A stretch of DNA of 64,000 bases from positions 62,001 through 126,000 of the forward strand of contig NW_017566993.1 of the NCBI RefSeq assembly GCF_001661265.1, given 5' to 3'. The position numbers and the translations under genes were made by a program. Below the pieces are notes generated by a model that was not told where the DNA came from, searched no databases, and saw nothing but the letters and a program-made list of their open reading frames with translations. Origin of the DNA: Saitoella complicata NRRL Y-17804. Lineage: Eukaryota; Ascomycota; Saitoellomycetes; Saitoellales; Saitoellaceae. The stretch's first letter is position 1; the number at the start of each line of letters is the position of its first letter. Positions 49,761-59,580 of this stretch are shown piece by piece.

Positions 49761-49800
49761 CTGATGGAGACCTGATGGAGCCTGATGGAGACCTGATGGA
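49761..49800. repeat. Short spaced repeat CTGATGGA(G)
   Basis: Four copies of CTGATGGA start at 49761, 49772, 49782 and 49793, so every 10-11 bp. Confidence 0.8.
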
Positions 49801-50212
49801 TTGTATACCATGGCAAGTGCAGTGGTCAGAAGACAACGATGGCACTGGGAAGATGAAGCTGAGACGTCTGAAACCTATAGCATTCACCCGTTGCTACCAG
49901 ATCGCTAGGCGGGAGTGATATTAATAGCGACGTTGACATTGAGCGTACGCGTGAGAGCGGAACTGGATCTTTGGCCGTGAGTGGTCAATTAAGATTGGGA
50001 TTTAGCGAGCCGCAGTCGTAGCATGGGAGATAATATCCAACCCGAAGAAAACTATCGTCTATCCTCCCATCCCTGATGCTCCAGACATAAGGGCTATAGA
50101 CTGATCATTGGGTGCTACGCTCCGGATCCACTCATCTAAACCTTATGGCCATATAGTATCTATGCATGACAGACTCCCAGTATCGATATCGAATCTCACT
50201 CCCCGTACCTCC

Positions 50213-51721
50213 TCACCGCTTAATCTGCGAAAACAAACCCCCCTTAAACCAATCCTTCCCCTCATCGTCATCCTTCTTCTTCTTCATTGCGCTCACCAAC
50301 TCCGGATTCACGAGCTCAATCCCCTGTTTACTCCCCAGCACGACACTACTCGCCAACCCACTCGTCTCTCTTCCCCCAATCACACTCTTCATCCCGCTTG
50401 CATTCGCAGCGGCGAGGCGGGATAAAGTGGACTTCGATGCCTTTGCCCTCGTCCGCGTATCGATTGCCGCGGCACGAAGCTTCCCGAGTCCCTCGGCGTT
50501 AATCATCCCCAACCCCTCTGTCTCATCTCCAAACCCAACCTCGACCTCCTCCCCTCCAAACTGCACCCGATTCTGCAACTTCCGTAGCTCCGTAACCGCA
50601 AACGCCTCCTTCGCCTTCCTAATCCTCTTTCCACCCCTCTTCTTCCGGACTGGATCGTCGGGTGCTGGTAGTGCTTTAGGTCCTTTGCTCGTTGGTGGTT
50701 CGGCCAGTTTCTCGAGTTTCTCCTGAACTTGCTGGAGGATGGTTTGTCCCATGCTGCCGTCGGGGCTTGATCTTGCGAGGTCGACGCGAGCGGCTAAGAG
50801 GAGTTTCGCACTCATGATTCGTTGTGCTTGTTTCCGTACGTCGAGGGGGCAGGATTGGATGACTGGACTGTGGTATAAGAAACCTTGTTGTCTTTCCCGG
50901 ACATTGCTTGCGAGCCCGAGACCCCGTGCTTTCGTACCGCCGAGGGAAGGGATGTTACAGGCGGGGATCTTGGCGAGACCGGAGAGACCACCGGTTTGGG
51001 AGATGAGGTTTGCGGCTGTAGAGGCACCCAGAAGCGCAGCGAGGTTAGGCGCGAAGAAGGAGAGGCGGGAGGAGACGTATGATGTGATTTTCTCTCTTGC
51101 TGCACGGAGACGGGTAAAGACCTCGCAGGCGCTCTCCACAGTTACGAGTTTGTCGGGTGGTAGGGGTGTCCCTGTCGTTGTTGAGGAGGTGACGGTGACG
51201 ACCATGACTGTTGCTGAGGGAAGGATTGATTTTAGGTCGATGGCGGTAAGGTCCATTTCGTTTCGGATTGCTTGGACTGCGGAGACGTACATCACTGGAT
51301 CTGGGACGAGTTGTTCGAGTTCGGGGAATCGTGGGGCGAAGTGATCCCGGATGAAGCGGAGAACGAGGTGGAGATCGTCGGAGAGGGAGGTGGTGAGGGA
51401 GTTTGCCTGAACGATAAGGGCGTATTCCGGGTCTTGTTCGGGGGAGCCGTGGAGGGTTTGTCGGGGGTTTGTGGAGAAGTGGTCGATACGCTCGAGGACG
51501 GAGTTCAACTCTGATGAGTCTATGAGTTTCGCGATACTCCGTACATCATCGACGCCTTTGACATCGACCTCAAATAACTTGTTTTCCTCATCCTTCTCTG
51601 CGTCCATCGCATTCCTCGCCGCAGCTTCTTCATCCAAAGCTTCGTCGGCGCCGGTATTGAGTTCTTCCTGCTCCACCTCATCATCATCAAAGTCCATCAG
51701 CAGCTCATCGGCGAGAGACAT
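50213..51721 (-). CDS. PRP31: U4/U6 snRNP protein Prp31
   Basis: Spliceosomal protein that binds the 15.5K-U4 snRNA 5' stem-loop and holds U4/U6 to U5 in the tri-snRNP. 502 residues, one exon. The acidic N-terminus (MSLADELLMDFDDDEVEQEE) leads to the NOSIC region and Nop domain (about 90-330), with APNLAALLGASTAANLISQT and GGLSGLAKIPACNIPSLGGT, the RNA-protein binding core, then GFLYHSPVIQSCP and RKQAQRIMSAK. The Prp31 C-terminal domain follows (KRGGKRIRKAKEAFAVTELR and NRVQFGGEEVEVG). Length and order are as usual. Shares 115 bp of promoter with SRV2. Confidence 0.96.
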   Translation of the reverse strand: MSLADELLMDFDDDEVEQEELNTGADEALDEEAAARNAMDAEKDEENKLFEVDVKGVDDVRSIAKLIDSSELNSVLERIDHFSTNPRQTLHGSPEQDPEYALIVQANSLTTSLSDDLHLVLRFIRDHFAPRFPELEQLVPDPVMYVSAVQAIRNEMDLTAIDLKSILPSATVMVVTVTSSTTTGTPLPPDKLVTVESACEVFTRLRAAREKITSYVSSRLSFFAPNLAALLGASTAANLISQTGGLSGLAKIPACNIPSLGGTKARGLGLASNVRERQQGFLYHSPVIQSCPLDVRKQAQRIMSAKLLLAARVDLARSSPDGSMGQTILQQVQEKLEKLAEPPTSKGPKALPAPDDPVRKKRGGKRIRKAKEAFAVTELRKLQNRVQFGGEEVEVGFGDETEGLGMINAEGLGKLRAAAIDTRTRAKASKSTLSRLAAANASGMKSVIGGRETSGLASSVVLGSKQGIELVNPELVSAMKKKKDDDEGKDWFKGGLFSQIKR

Positions 51722-51836
51722 TACCGTATTTTGTGGGTACCCTGTAACGTAGACGTTTTACGCGTTGATCCGCTCCTGCTACTTGGCGTGGCACTACAGC
51801 ACGCCCAACCACCAAGCTGAGCGTAGCCTTACCGCT
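51722..51836. promoter_or_regulatory. Bidirectional promoter PRP31/SRV2
   Basis: Only 115 bp lie between the two start codons, the shortest divergent promoter in the window. Confidence 0.6.
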
Positions 51837-53607
51837 ATGAACGACGACATCGTCGGTGACCTGAACCTCCTTTCACACAATCCAAACGACCAAATGGATC
51901 TCTCAGGCGTAAACCTCACTACAATCATCAAGCGGCTCGAAGCTGCCACTTCTCGTCTCGAAGACATCGCCGATGCGGGTCAGTCTGCAATGCGGATCAC
52001 GCACGAGGCGCGTCAGGGAGTGAGCGATGGGAGTGTTGTCGGTGAGAGGAGGGAGAGTGATAGTTCTTTGCAGCCGACTGAGAGTAGCCGTGCTGGGAGT
52101 TTGCAGAGTGTCCCGTCTGAGATGCCGAAGGAGCCAATTGTTGTGGAGGAGGATCCCGCGAGCGTCAAGGCTTACGACGAGTTGTTTGATATCGTAAGGG
52201 AGTTTGTCGGATATGCTAGCGAGATTGGCGGTGAAGTCAAGGACCAGGTAGGGCAGCCGTACCGTCTTGCTTTACGTTGCTGACATGGGTGTTCTACAGG
52301 CCACCTCCGTCGACGGCATCTTCGAAGCTCAGCGTGCCTACCTCCTTCTCGCGACCAAGGCAAAGAAGCCCGACATGACTTCTCCTGCATTTGCCGAGCT
52401 CCTCAAGCCCACCCAATCTCCCCTTCAAGACGTCATGAACATCCGCGAAAAGAACCGCGCGTCGCCGTTCTTCAACCACCTCTCAGCCATCGCCGAGGGT
52501 ATCCCCGCCCTTGGTTGGGTCGCCGTCGAGCCCACTCCTGCGCCTTACGTGGGTGACATGAGAGACTCTGCGCAGTTTTACGCCAACAGGGTTATCAAGG
52601 ATTGGAAGGAGAAAGAGGGTGGGTCGGCGCATGTTAAGTACGTGCAGACCTTCCTCAGGTTGCTCTCGGAGTTGCAGAAATATGTGAAGCAATGGCACAC
52701 GACTGGTGTTGCTTGGAATCCCAAGGTAAAGTCGTTATCGAGTTGTGCCTAAGACACCACTGACAACATTTGACAGGGCGAAGAAGCATCCGCTCTCCTC
52801 AACAAAGCAGCCGCTCCGAAGGCACCAGCCGCTCCTTCCGCACCAGCAGGCGGCGCACCCCCTCCCCCTCCTCCCCCTCCTCCACCAGGCTTCTTCGATG
52901 CCCCGGCACCTGCTGCCGCTGCTCCTGCGGCCGACATGAACTCCGTCTTCGCTCAACTCAACCAAGGCGAGGGCATCACCGCCTCCCTCAAAAAGGTCGA
53001 CAAATCCCAAATGACCCACAAGAACCCCTCCCTCCGCGCCGCCTCCGCCGTTCCCGACCGCGCGGAAGGCCGTAAGAGCCCTGCACCCCCCGCGAAGCCC
53101 CAGGCATTGCAGCAAAAGCCGAAGAAGCCAGCGAAGAAGGAGTTGGATGGTACGCAGTGGATCATCGAAAACTGGGAGAATGTTGCGGAACCCATGGTTA
53201 TCGAAGCGGAGATTAACCAGACTGTGTTTATTGTTGGATGTACGGGTGTCACAATTCAGATCAAGGGGAAGGTTAACGCCGTTTCGGTTGCGTCGTGTAC
53301 GAAGACGAATGTCGTTGTTGACTCACTCGTTTCTTCGTTTGATTTGGTCAAGTGCAAGTCTTTTGCTCTTCAGGTCCTCGACAAAGCTCCTACCATCATC
53401 GCCGATCAGTGTGATTCTGGGTTGATTTACTTGTCGCAGCAGGGTTTGAATGTGGAGATCTTGACGAGTCAGTGTTCGAGCATTAACATTAATGTTCCTG
53501 GAGCTGGTGAGGATGGGGATTATGCCGAGAGGGCTGTGCCTGAGCAGTTTAAGACTGTGATTAAGAATGGGGCATTGGAGACGATTGTTGTTGAGCATGC
53601 TGGATGA
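51837..53607 (+). CDS. SRV2: Adenylyl cyclase-associated protein (CAP/Srv2)
   Basis: Recycles cofilin-bound G-actin and, in yeasts, couples Ras to adenylyl cyclase. Three exons: 51837..52247, 52300..52725 and 52777..53607 (introns of 52 and 51 nt, all phase 0), 555 residues. The N-terminal coiled coil contains LTTIIKRLEAATSRLEDIA, the cyclase-binding RLE repeat. The helical folded domain runs from about 120 to 280 (ASPFFNHLSAIAEGIPALGW). A proline run (GGAPPPPPPPPPPGFFD) and WH2-like segment follow. The C-terminal CARP beta-helix shows VFIVGCTGVTIQIKGKVNAV and NVVVDSLVSSFDLVKCKSF, ending ALETIVVEHAG. All CAP modules are present. Confidence 0.96.
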
Positions 53608-53943
53608 TGTGGTGCGTGGAAAGGGGGAGGAGGAGGCATAACCATAGATACCATGAGTTTGGAGATAGTTTTGAGGGAATATATGAGTTTGGATATATCT
53701 TGATGGGTTTCACGTTCGCGTACGTTACATGACGTAAGAGCATCTGGTACGAACAATTCCATATTTTTTATCCAGTCCATGTTCCATGATGCATGTCGCT
53801 ATTTTTAGTATCATGCACCTCCTCGAAATTGATGTAACGACGAACTCGTACAACAGAAACAACCCCACCTCGGCCCTTTCAGCTCGGAGAACTGCTTGAA
53901 GCTATTAAAACCCTACAAAAACTTACGAAAGAACATCCTGGTT
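53608..53943. other. Intergenic region between SRV2 and GPN3
   Basis: 336 bp; SRV2 3' flank and GPN3 promoter. Nothing recognised. Confidence 0.5.
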
Positions 53944-54890
53944 ATGACTCGTACCGGTCTCCTTGTGATGGGCCCTGCGGGCTGCGGAAAGGTTTGAGGA
54001 TCGTGAACGAGACTTAAGGACGAGACTGACAAGCATGATAGACTACTTTTTGCGCAGCACTGATGACGCATATCAAGAACTCTGGAAGAACAGCACATCT
54101 CGTCAATCTTGACCCGGCGGCGGAGCGCTTCGAATGGGAACCCACAGTGGATATCCGTGATCTCATTTCACTGGACGATGTCATGGAGGAGATGGAGTAC
54201 GGTCCGAACGGTGGACTGATATACTGCTTTGAGTTCGTCTCCCCAGCGGGAATTATGGGAGTTTATCGCTGACTGAATGAGCACAGGTTCTTGATGAACA
54301 ACCTTGACTGGCTCGACGAGGAGATTGGCGACTTTGAGGATGACTATTTGATCTTCGACATGCCCGGCCAAATCGAATTGTATACACACGTTCCTGTTCT
54401 ACCATCGCTTATCAATCACTTGAAAATGAACCTCTCTTTCAACCTCTGCGCAACCTACCTGCTGGAATCACCATTCATCGTGGACAGAGCCAAGTTCTTC
54501 GCCGGAGTCATGAGTGCAATGTCAGCAATGATCATGTTGGAGGTACCACATGTTAACGTTATGTCGAAGATGGATCTAGTGAAGGGTCAGGTTACGAAGC
54601 GGGATATGAAGCGATTCTTGGATCCTGATGCACTACTGTTGACAAACGACGTGAACGAGAAGACGAACCCAAGATTTCACGAGCTGAATCAGGCGCTAGT
54701 ACAACTCATTGACGATTTCCACATGGTCAGTTTCTTGCCGCTGGAAAGCGGGGAAGAAGAGAGCGTGGCGAGGATTTTGAGTTATGTGGACGACGCAACG
54801 CAGTGGGCCGAGGGACAAGAACCAAAAGAACCGAAGGATGCTGTTGAAGATGAAGATGTGGATGCGGACGCAGGACCGGTTGAGTTCTAG
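53944..54890 (+). CDS. GPN3: GPN-loop GTPase 3, RNA polymerase II assembly factor
   Basis: Small GTPase acting with Gpn1 in assembly and nuclear import of RNA polymerase II. Three exons: 53944..53991, 54042..54232 and 54287..54890 (introns of 50 and 54 nt), 280 residues. Intron 1, with a divergent donor (GTTTGA), falls inside the P-loop: GPAGCGK-TTFCAAL. The family-defining GPN tripeptide is in [11 protein letters not shown]; the second intron follows at [13 protein letters not shown]. Switch II is [13 protein letters not shown], and the guanine motif region is [16 protein letters not shown]-type [15 protein letters not shown] is intact. The C-terminus is acidic ([13 protein letters not shown]). 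Yeast Npa3/Gpn2 differ in these loops, so Gpn3 is preferred. Confidence 0.9.
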
Positions 54891-55346
54891 ACACGATCGT
54901 GAATGAAGCACACCAGTCGTTATTGTGATGGGCACATGTGATATTGACCATGATCGATTGCAATGTTGGTGAGGGTGGTGGTGCAAGGGTGGTGGAGCGA
55001 GGGTGGTGGTGGATGGTGGCGGCCGAACATCGGTAGGCGTTCTCTTCGTTCGTCTTGGTAGGTCTCTGTATACACGCAATGAATCTGGATGCCATTCAGC
55101 ATACGTAGGTAACTAGGTATTCGACACGTGTGCGTATGCGCATTATCGTCACGATGTCCACGGTTCTTTGCTCAAAAGTTATCATTTTCACCGATAATCC
55201 CAAAAACACCAGTGATCCCAAAAGCTCTAAGAATATAGACCGCTCTAGCTACTCGCACATCCCTCAACGAATGACACTCCTCATCTCATCCTAGGCCTAT
55301 CGTACACCACTCTCATCTCTTCATCATTCCAATTGCCCGTTCAGTT
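54891..55346. other. Convergent intergenic region between GPN3 and AMPK beta
   Basis: 456 bp. A GGTGGTGG-rich low-complexity patch lies at about 54970-55022. No gene seen. Confidence 0.5.
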
Positions 55347-56549
55347 TCAATCCATAGCCGGCAACTCAACCGGCTTGTACAAAATCGTGGTAACATACTT
55401 TCGATGATACCTAACCGTCGCACTTGTAGCAAGGACATTGTTCTTGATCGAACTGGCCGCCAGATGATTTAACACGACATGATTCGGGTTCGGCAAAACA
55501 CTCGCGTCCTCCTTCAAGTAAGAATTCGTGTTGAGAATGACCTTTTCGAGATGAGGTGGGAGCGAGGGCGGAGTTGGATCGGCGTCTTGTTCGGAGGTGA
55601 TCGAAGAATGGGAGGAGGATGGGGAACCGTGGGAGATAGATTCAGTGTGAGTGGTTGTTGGGGGTGGGGAGCTCGGTTCAGGGGAGGCGTCGGCTTCGGC
55701 GGCGGCGCGTTGAGATACGTCGAAGGCTTCTTGGAAGAAGGCGGGGATGTCGGATGTGTATTTCTCCTTCCGTGGCCGTCTGGGTTTGTGGAGTTGATTC
55801 GATGGCTGTTTTCCCGCATTCCTTACGGCGTTCAAGTCCTTCTGCGTAACTTCGATGTAGTTGAGTAGATTCCCGGAGGAGTCAGTAGCTGTTTGTAACT
55901 CATTCGACAACTTCCACTCATCATCCACCAAGAACTTGAGACGATGCGCACCAGGCGGTAAATGAATCACCGCTGAGAAATCATGGACGGACTTCGTGAG
56001 CGGGATATTGATGCGCCAGTTGTTGAAGGTTCCGATTACGCTGACTTTGTGTGCGTGGCTACCGGACCATTTGATGAAGGTTGGGACGGTGTTGCCGTCT
56101 TCCTGGAGGTTTGCGTCGATGGAGGTGTCGTCGTCATCATCGACGGTGCTGGAGACATAGCTTGCGCGACGGGAGTCGGGAGGGAGGATCATGCCGTGGA
56201 CGTCCTCAGTTACGGCACTTCCGGCAAGCGCACTACCCCTCATCATGTTCATCCAGTCACTCGGGTATCCGCCGCCGAAACCGCCCGCGTTTCCGCCTAG
56301 ATCCATTCTCTTGCTGAATGCATCCTCGAAGGATACCTTCCCGTGTCCTACAGTGGGGGAGTGGGACGGGGAAGACCGCGCTGACGCATCGGTGCCAGAG
56401 CGAAGACGAGTATTGAGTGATTGTAGGACGGCTACTGCTGACGGTTTCTCATTTGATGAGTATGAGGATGACGATTCTTGGGACTGGGCACGGGAGTCCC
56501 GGGGCTTGCCTGCGCGAGCGTGCTGTTCGGCGGAGGTTGAGTTACCCAT
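55347..56549 (-). CDS. AMPK/SNF1 kinase beta subunit (GAL83/SIP family)
   Basis: Scaffold and targeting subunit of the Snf1 energy-sensing kinase. 400 residues, one exon. It starts MGNSTSAEQHAR, a good N-myristoylation site, followed by a Ser-rich disordered region. The glycogen-binding CBM48 domain (about 153-236) has PTFIKWSGSHAHKVSVIGTF and NNWRINIPLTKS, with the two key tryptophans, and HRLKFLVDDEWKLSNE then GNLLNYIEV. The C-terminal ASC/AMPKBI domain (about 330-400) reads LPPHLEKVILN, NPNHVVLNHLA and TATVRYHRKYVTTILYKPV-like sequence, binding alpha and gamma subunits. Both domains are complete. Divergent from an unknown membrane protein gene. Confidence 0.94.
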   Translation of the reverse strand: MGNSTSAEQHARAGKPRDSRAQSQESSSSYSSNEKPSAVAVLQSLNTRLRSGTDASARSSPSHSPTVGHGKVSFEDAFSKRMDLGGNAGGFGGGYPSDWMNMMRGSALAGSAVTEDVHGMILPPDSRRASYVSSTVDDDDDTSIDANLQEDGNTVPTFIKWSGSHAHKVSVIGTFNNWRINIPLTKSVHDFSAVIHLPPGAHRLKFLVDDEWKLSNELQTATDSSGNLLNYIEVTQKDLNAVRNAGKQPSNQLHKPRRPRKEKYTSDIPAFFQEAFDVSQRAAAEADASPEPSSPPPTTTHTESISHGSPSSSHSSITSEQDADPTPPSLPPHLEKVILNTNSYLKEDASVLPNPNHVVLNHLAASSIKNNVLATSATVRYHRKYVTTILYKPVELPAMD

Positions 56550-56942
56550 AATGTTTTAAAAGAGTGTGAGATCCGCGCTTTGTGTGTAGTAGTTGAGGAG
56601 GGGTGTATGCTGTTTGATAGGTTCGTTCGTCCTTGTCTTGATGTTGTTGAGGATTGTACGAAGTCCTGGACCCGCGGGGGAACCTCAAGTGTGGGGTCAT
56701 ACCCAGACCGACACTGAAGAGTCTCGAGGCGAGTTTCTCTTATGTCTAACACTCTTTCAGGATAAGGGGTTCGCCATGTTTGTATTTTACTTGACATATG
56801 ATGTAATGCCATACCCCGGCCGACTCTCGGATGCTACACCCAGGATTCTCCCTCGACGCTCAGACCAACCCTCTCCCTCGAAGATCAATCAGGGTGAAGT
56901 CAGGTCATCTTATCAATCACCTATGCTCCTTCATCGACAGCA
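56550..56942. other. Divergent promoter region AMPK beta / unknown membrane protein
   Basis: 393 bp. The frames that cross it show no family likeness. No motif recognised. Confidence 0.45.
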
Positions 56943-58223
56943 ATGGCTCGCCCAACCCGAATAGACCTCCATACTCCGACCCGCGGCAACCTCCGCAATA
57001 CCGCCGGCGTCGGCATAGCCCTCGCCCTCCTCGCAATCCTCATGGGTCTTCTTGCACACGTCTCCGAACCTCTCGCACCAGTTCCCACCGCCGCGGCAAT
57101 TCAAGTCGCGAATGCCGCACATAACGTCCAGGCGGGTATGTTGAAGTCCGATCGAGTTGCACCGGTCGTGCCAGGGAGCGTTGTGGAGAAGGTCGGTGCG
57201 GTCTTGGAGCCGCATACTGTACCACAGCCTGTAGCTGTTCCGCCTGTCCCTCATGCTGCAGCGGTGGGTGGTGCGGGTCCGGCGGGTGGAGTCGGTGTCG
57301 CACACTCAGTACCAGCAGCGGTACCAGCACCAGTTGCACCTGTGATGCAACCAGTCTTCGCAGAGCCCCTTCCGCAAAGCAATCATCCCGCCCTCCCCAT
57401 TGCAAAAACGGAACAGCCTGATGCCCGCGCACCCTCCCTTGCTCTCTTCTCACTCCCTAAACTTAAGACTATGGGGAAGTGGATCATCTGGCCATTCGGC
57501 GTCCTGATCAGCGTGCTCCATGTTGTCTTCCGCCCCGTCACGGTCATGGTACAACTCGTCTGGGCCGCACTCATGGCTCCAGTTCGGCTTCTCGGTGGGT
57601 TCGTGGGAATGTTGTATCCCGTCTACATTTTCCTGGGCTGCGCCGCCATAATCGGACTCATCATCGGTGCCTTTGCCGCGGTGGGCGATGCACTCCTTTA
57701 CACAGCCCTCAACCACATCCTCCGCACAGTCTCCATCGTCGCCAAGAATGTGTTGGCGACGTGGGGATGGAGCTGGGAGGAGGAGAGCGGAAGGCCGAGT
57801 ACGCCGACGGATTTTCCGGCTGGGTATGTTACACCCCCGAGACCGTTTCCGAGGAGTAGTGCTAGCTGGAGCGGAGTTGCGGGTGGAGGTGGACAGGGTG
57901 CGACGAGTCCTGTGCAGACTATTCATGAGGAGGAGGAGGAGGAGGAGGAGGATGAAGAAGACGTTTGGAGCTCGCCCGTCAGTCCGGCTATCGAGGTCAA
58001 CCGAGGGGCTACGGGGTCGGGGATGAGGACAAGGAGAGGGAGTGGACGGTGGAGAAAGTGGGAGGACGAAGATGAGGATGAGGTTGATGGTGAGAGTGGG
58101 GGCTATGAAAGCGAGGAACGCACACAAAATTCGAACAAGGACCAGAGTTATTGGCGGAGTGTTGAGGGGGTTTCCGACCGTGGGAGACAGAGGATGGGGA
58201 TTAGGACACTTCATCATGGATAG
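56943..58223 (+). CDS. Unknown multi-pass membrane protein with acidic C-terminal tail
   Basis: 426 residues, one exon; I do not recognise the family. A short basic N-terminus precedes a first hydrophobic helix (VGIALALLAILMGLLAHV, about residues 23-40). A Pro/Val/Ala-rich linker of about 120 residues follows (PAAVPAPVAPVMQPVFAE). Then come three or four closely packed hydrophobic segments at about 170-260: WIIWPFGVLISVLHVVF, VTVMVQLVWAALMAPVRLLG and YPVYIFLGCAAIIGLIIGAF. The C-terminal 150 residues are hydrophilic, with a Glu run (EEEEEEEEDEED) and Arg/Gly/Asp-rich stretches. The reentrant-looking hairpins suggest an ER or lipid-droplet membrane, but this is speculation. Codon use is like its neighbours, so it is probably a real gene. 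Confidence 0.7.
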   Translation: MARPTRIDLHTPTRGNLRNTAGVGIALALLAILMGLLAHVSEPLAPVPTAAAIQVANAAHNVQAGMLKSDRVAPVVPGSVVEKVGAVLEPHTVPQPVAVPPVPHAAAVGGAGPAGGVGVAHSVPAAVPAPVAPVMQPVFAEPLPQSNHPALPIAKTEQPDARAPSLALFSLPKLKTMGKWIIWPFGVLISVLHVVFRPVTVMVQLVWAALMAPVRLLGGFVGMLYPVYIFLGCAAIIGLIIGAFAAVGDALLYTALNHILRTVSIVAKNVLATWGWSWEEESGRPSTPTDFPAGYVTPPRPFPRSSASWSGVAGGGGQGATSPVQTIHEEEEEEEEDEEDVWSSPVSPAIEVNRGATGSGMRTRRGSGRWRKWEDEDEDEVDGESGGYESEERTQNSNKDQSYWRSVEGVSDRGRQRMGIRTLHHG

Positions 58224-58669
58224 CTATCGCCAGCTGGATCTGAGTTCATGAATATGAAAACTGAAAGTGCATGGGCCTCGAAATGAAATGCAATGCTTAT
58301 AAGCTTCCGCGCTGTTACTATTTTTGGCGACCTCAGCTCATCTCGGATGCATGCCTGGAGCGGACCCTACAGTAATTAGCGGTGACGTCCGTGCTTTCTC
58401 CCTGGTCTACCTCGGACCATCCTGAGTCAAACGGTGAAAATCGAACTCGACAACAAACAGACGCAGTTGGGTCAGGTAGCCGATGATCCCCGTTGTGTAA
58501 TCTCGTTAAAGGAGACACGGGATGCCAAGGTCCTTTCAGCTCGCTTCATTGTGCATGCTCGGACGTTATCGCGTTCTTTGACATCTGCTCCTGTGAATAT
58601 GATAAATACCTCCGGGTGCTCCCACTGTAGCATACACCCCGTCCTTTTTGCAATCGCAACACCTTGACG
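58224..58669. other. Intergenic region before the secreted cysteine-rich gene
   Basis: 446 bp, including a possible TATA-like AATGATAAAT-type stretch near 58600. Nothing certain. Confidence 0.4.
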
Positions 58670-59580
58670 ATGTTGGCTACACTTCTTCAACTTTCGACTC
58701 TTGCCTCCTTGGCTCTCGCTTCTCCATTGCATTCATATGTGAATGCTACATCTTCGAGCTCCTCTGTGACGAGTTCGAACGTCGTGCTTACCGCCAGAGC
58801 ACCTGTCAACACTGGTCCTGTCGGCCCCATCGCTGACCTCCCATCCACCACCACTTCCTCGTCCTCCTCCGCCTCTACCTCCTCATCCAACTCCGCGTCG
58901 TCTTCTTCCGCCACAATCAACTCAAACCTCACCTCCGGCGCCTACTGCCCAACAAACGGCGGCAACCAATGCGCAGCATCAGACGTAATCTCCATCTGCG
59001 CAAACCACACCCAAGTCCTCCTAAACTGCAACGACGTCCTCGGGGGACTCGGTGCCGCGGCATGTGTTTTGACGTCGGGGAATGATATTGCTGTGGGTGC
59101 TTGTCAGGTTGGAGCTTCTAACTACTCTGCGGGTAAGAGTACTGGACCGATTTTGAAGAGTTCGAAGGGGGTGCAGGCGATGGGGTTGAGTAAGGTTGCG
59201 GATACGGATGAGGATGAGGATGATATTACGGAAGATGCGCTTCCGGGGTGGAATGATCCTGATGATGGGGCGTATGATCCGTGTACTAAGACGGTCTGCT
59301 CGGAGCTTGAGAGTTATGTTGTTCTTATGTGCTTCAACGGTATGCCACCCTCTCTGTCGTTGTGAGAAGCAAGTGCTGATGGCGTGGTGATATAGGAACT
59401 GCTTACCCGGTCAACTGCAACGACGCCCTCTCTACTTCTTTCGGTGGTGCGACCTGTATCAACTGGGGTGAGAGTGGACAGGGTGTTTGCGAGTATGCGA
59501 ATGCGACGAACGTTGTCGGGAACGGAACCTCGGTTAACAGCACCACGAGCTCCAATGCAAGTGTTGTTGCTATTCCGTGA
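58670..59580 (+). CDS. Secreted protein with duplicated six-cysteine module
   Basis: Predicted secreted protein of 284 residues, unknown family. Exons 58670..59339 and 59396..59580, 56-nt intron. Signal peptide MLATLLQLSTLASLALAS, then a Ser/Thr-rich linker with runs of serine that would be O-glycosylated. Two similar modules follow: module 1 with spacing C-x7-C-x8-C-x9-C-x11-C-x12-C (from YCPTNGGNQC to GACQVG) and module 2 C-x4-C-x10-C-x9-C-x12-C-x10-C (from DPCTKTVC to GVCEYA). Both have NCND(V/A)L at cysteine 4, and G-A-x-C at cysteine 5. An acidic linker (DTDEDEDDITEDALPG) joins them. The intron lies inside module 2. Not a hydrophobin (wrong pattern, only six cysteines per module). The tail, rich in Asn/Thr/Ser, carries N-glycosylation sites. 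Confidence 0.8.

Larger units (their letters stand above)
49332..50212. other. Long convergent intergenic region between IF3 and PRP31
   Basis: About 880 bp between two 3' ends, the longest gap of that type here. It contains a nested inverted repeat (49633-49698) and four spaced copies of CTGATGGA (49761-49800). No protein gene seen; an RNA gene is possible but not shown. Confidence 0.4.
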
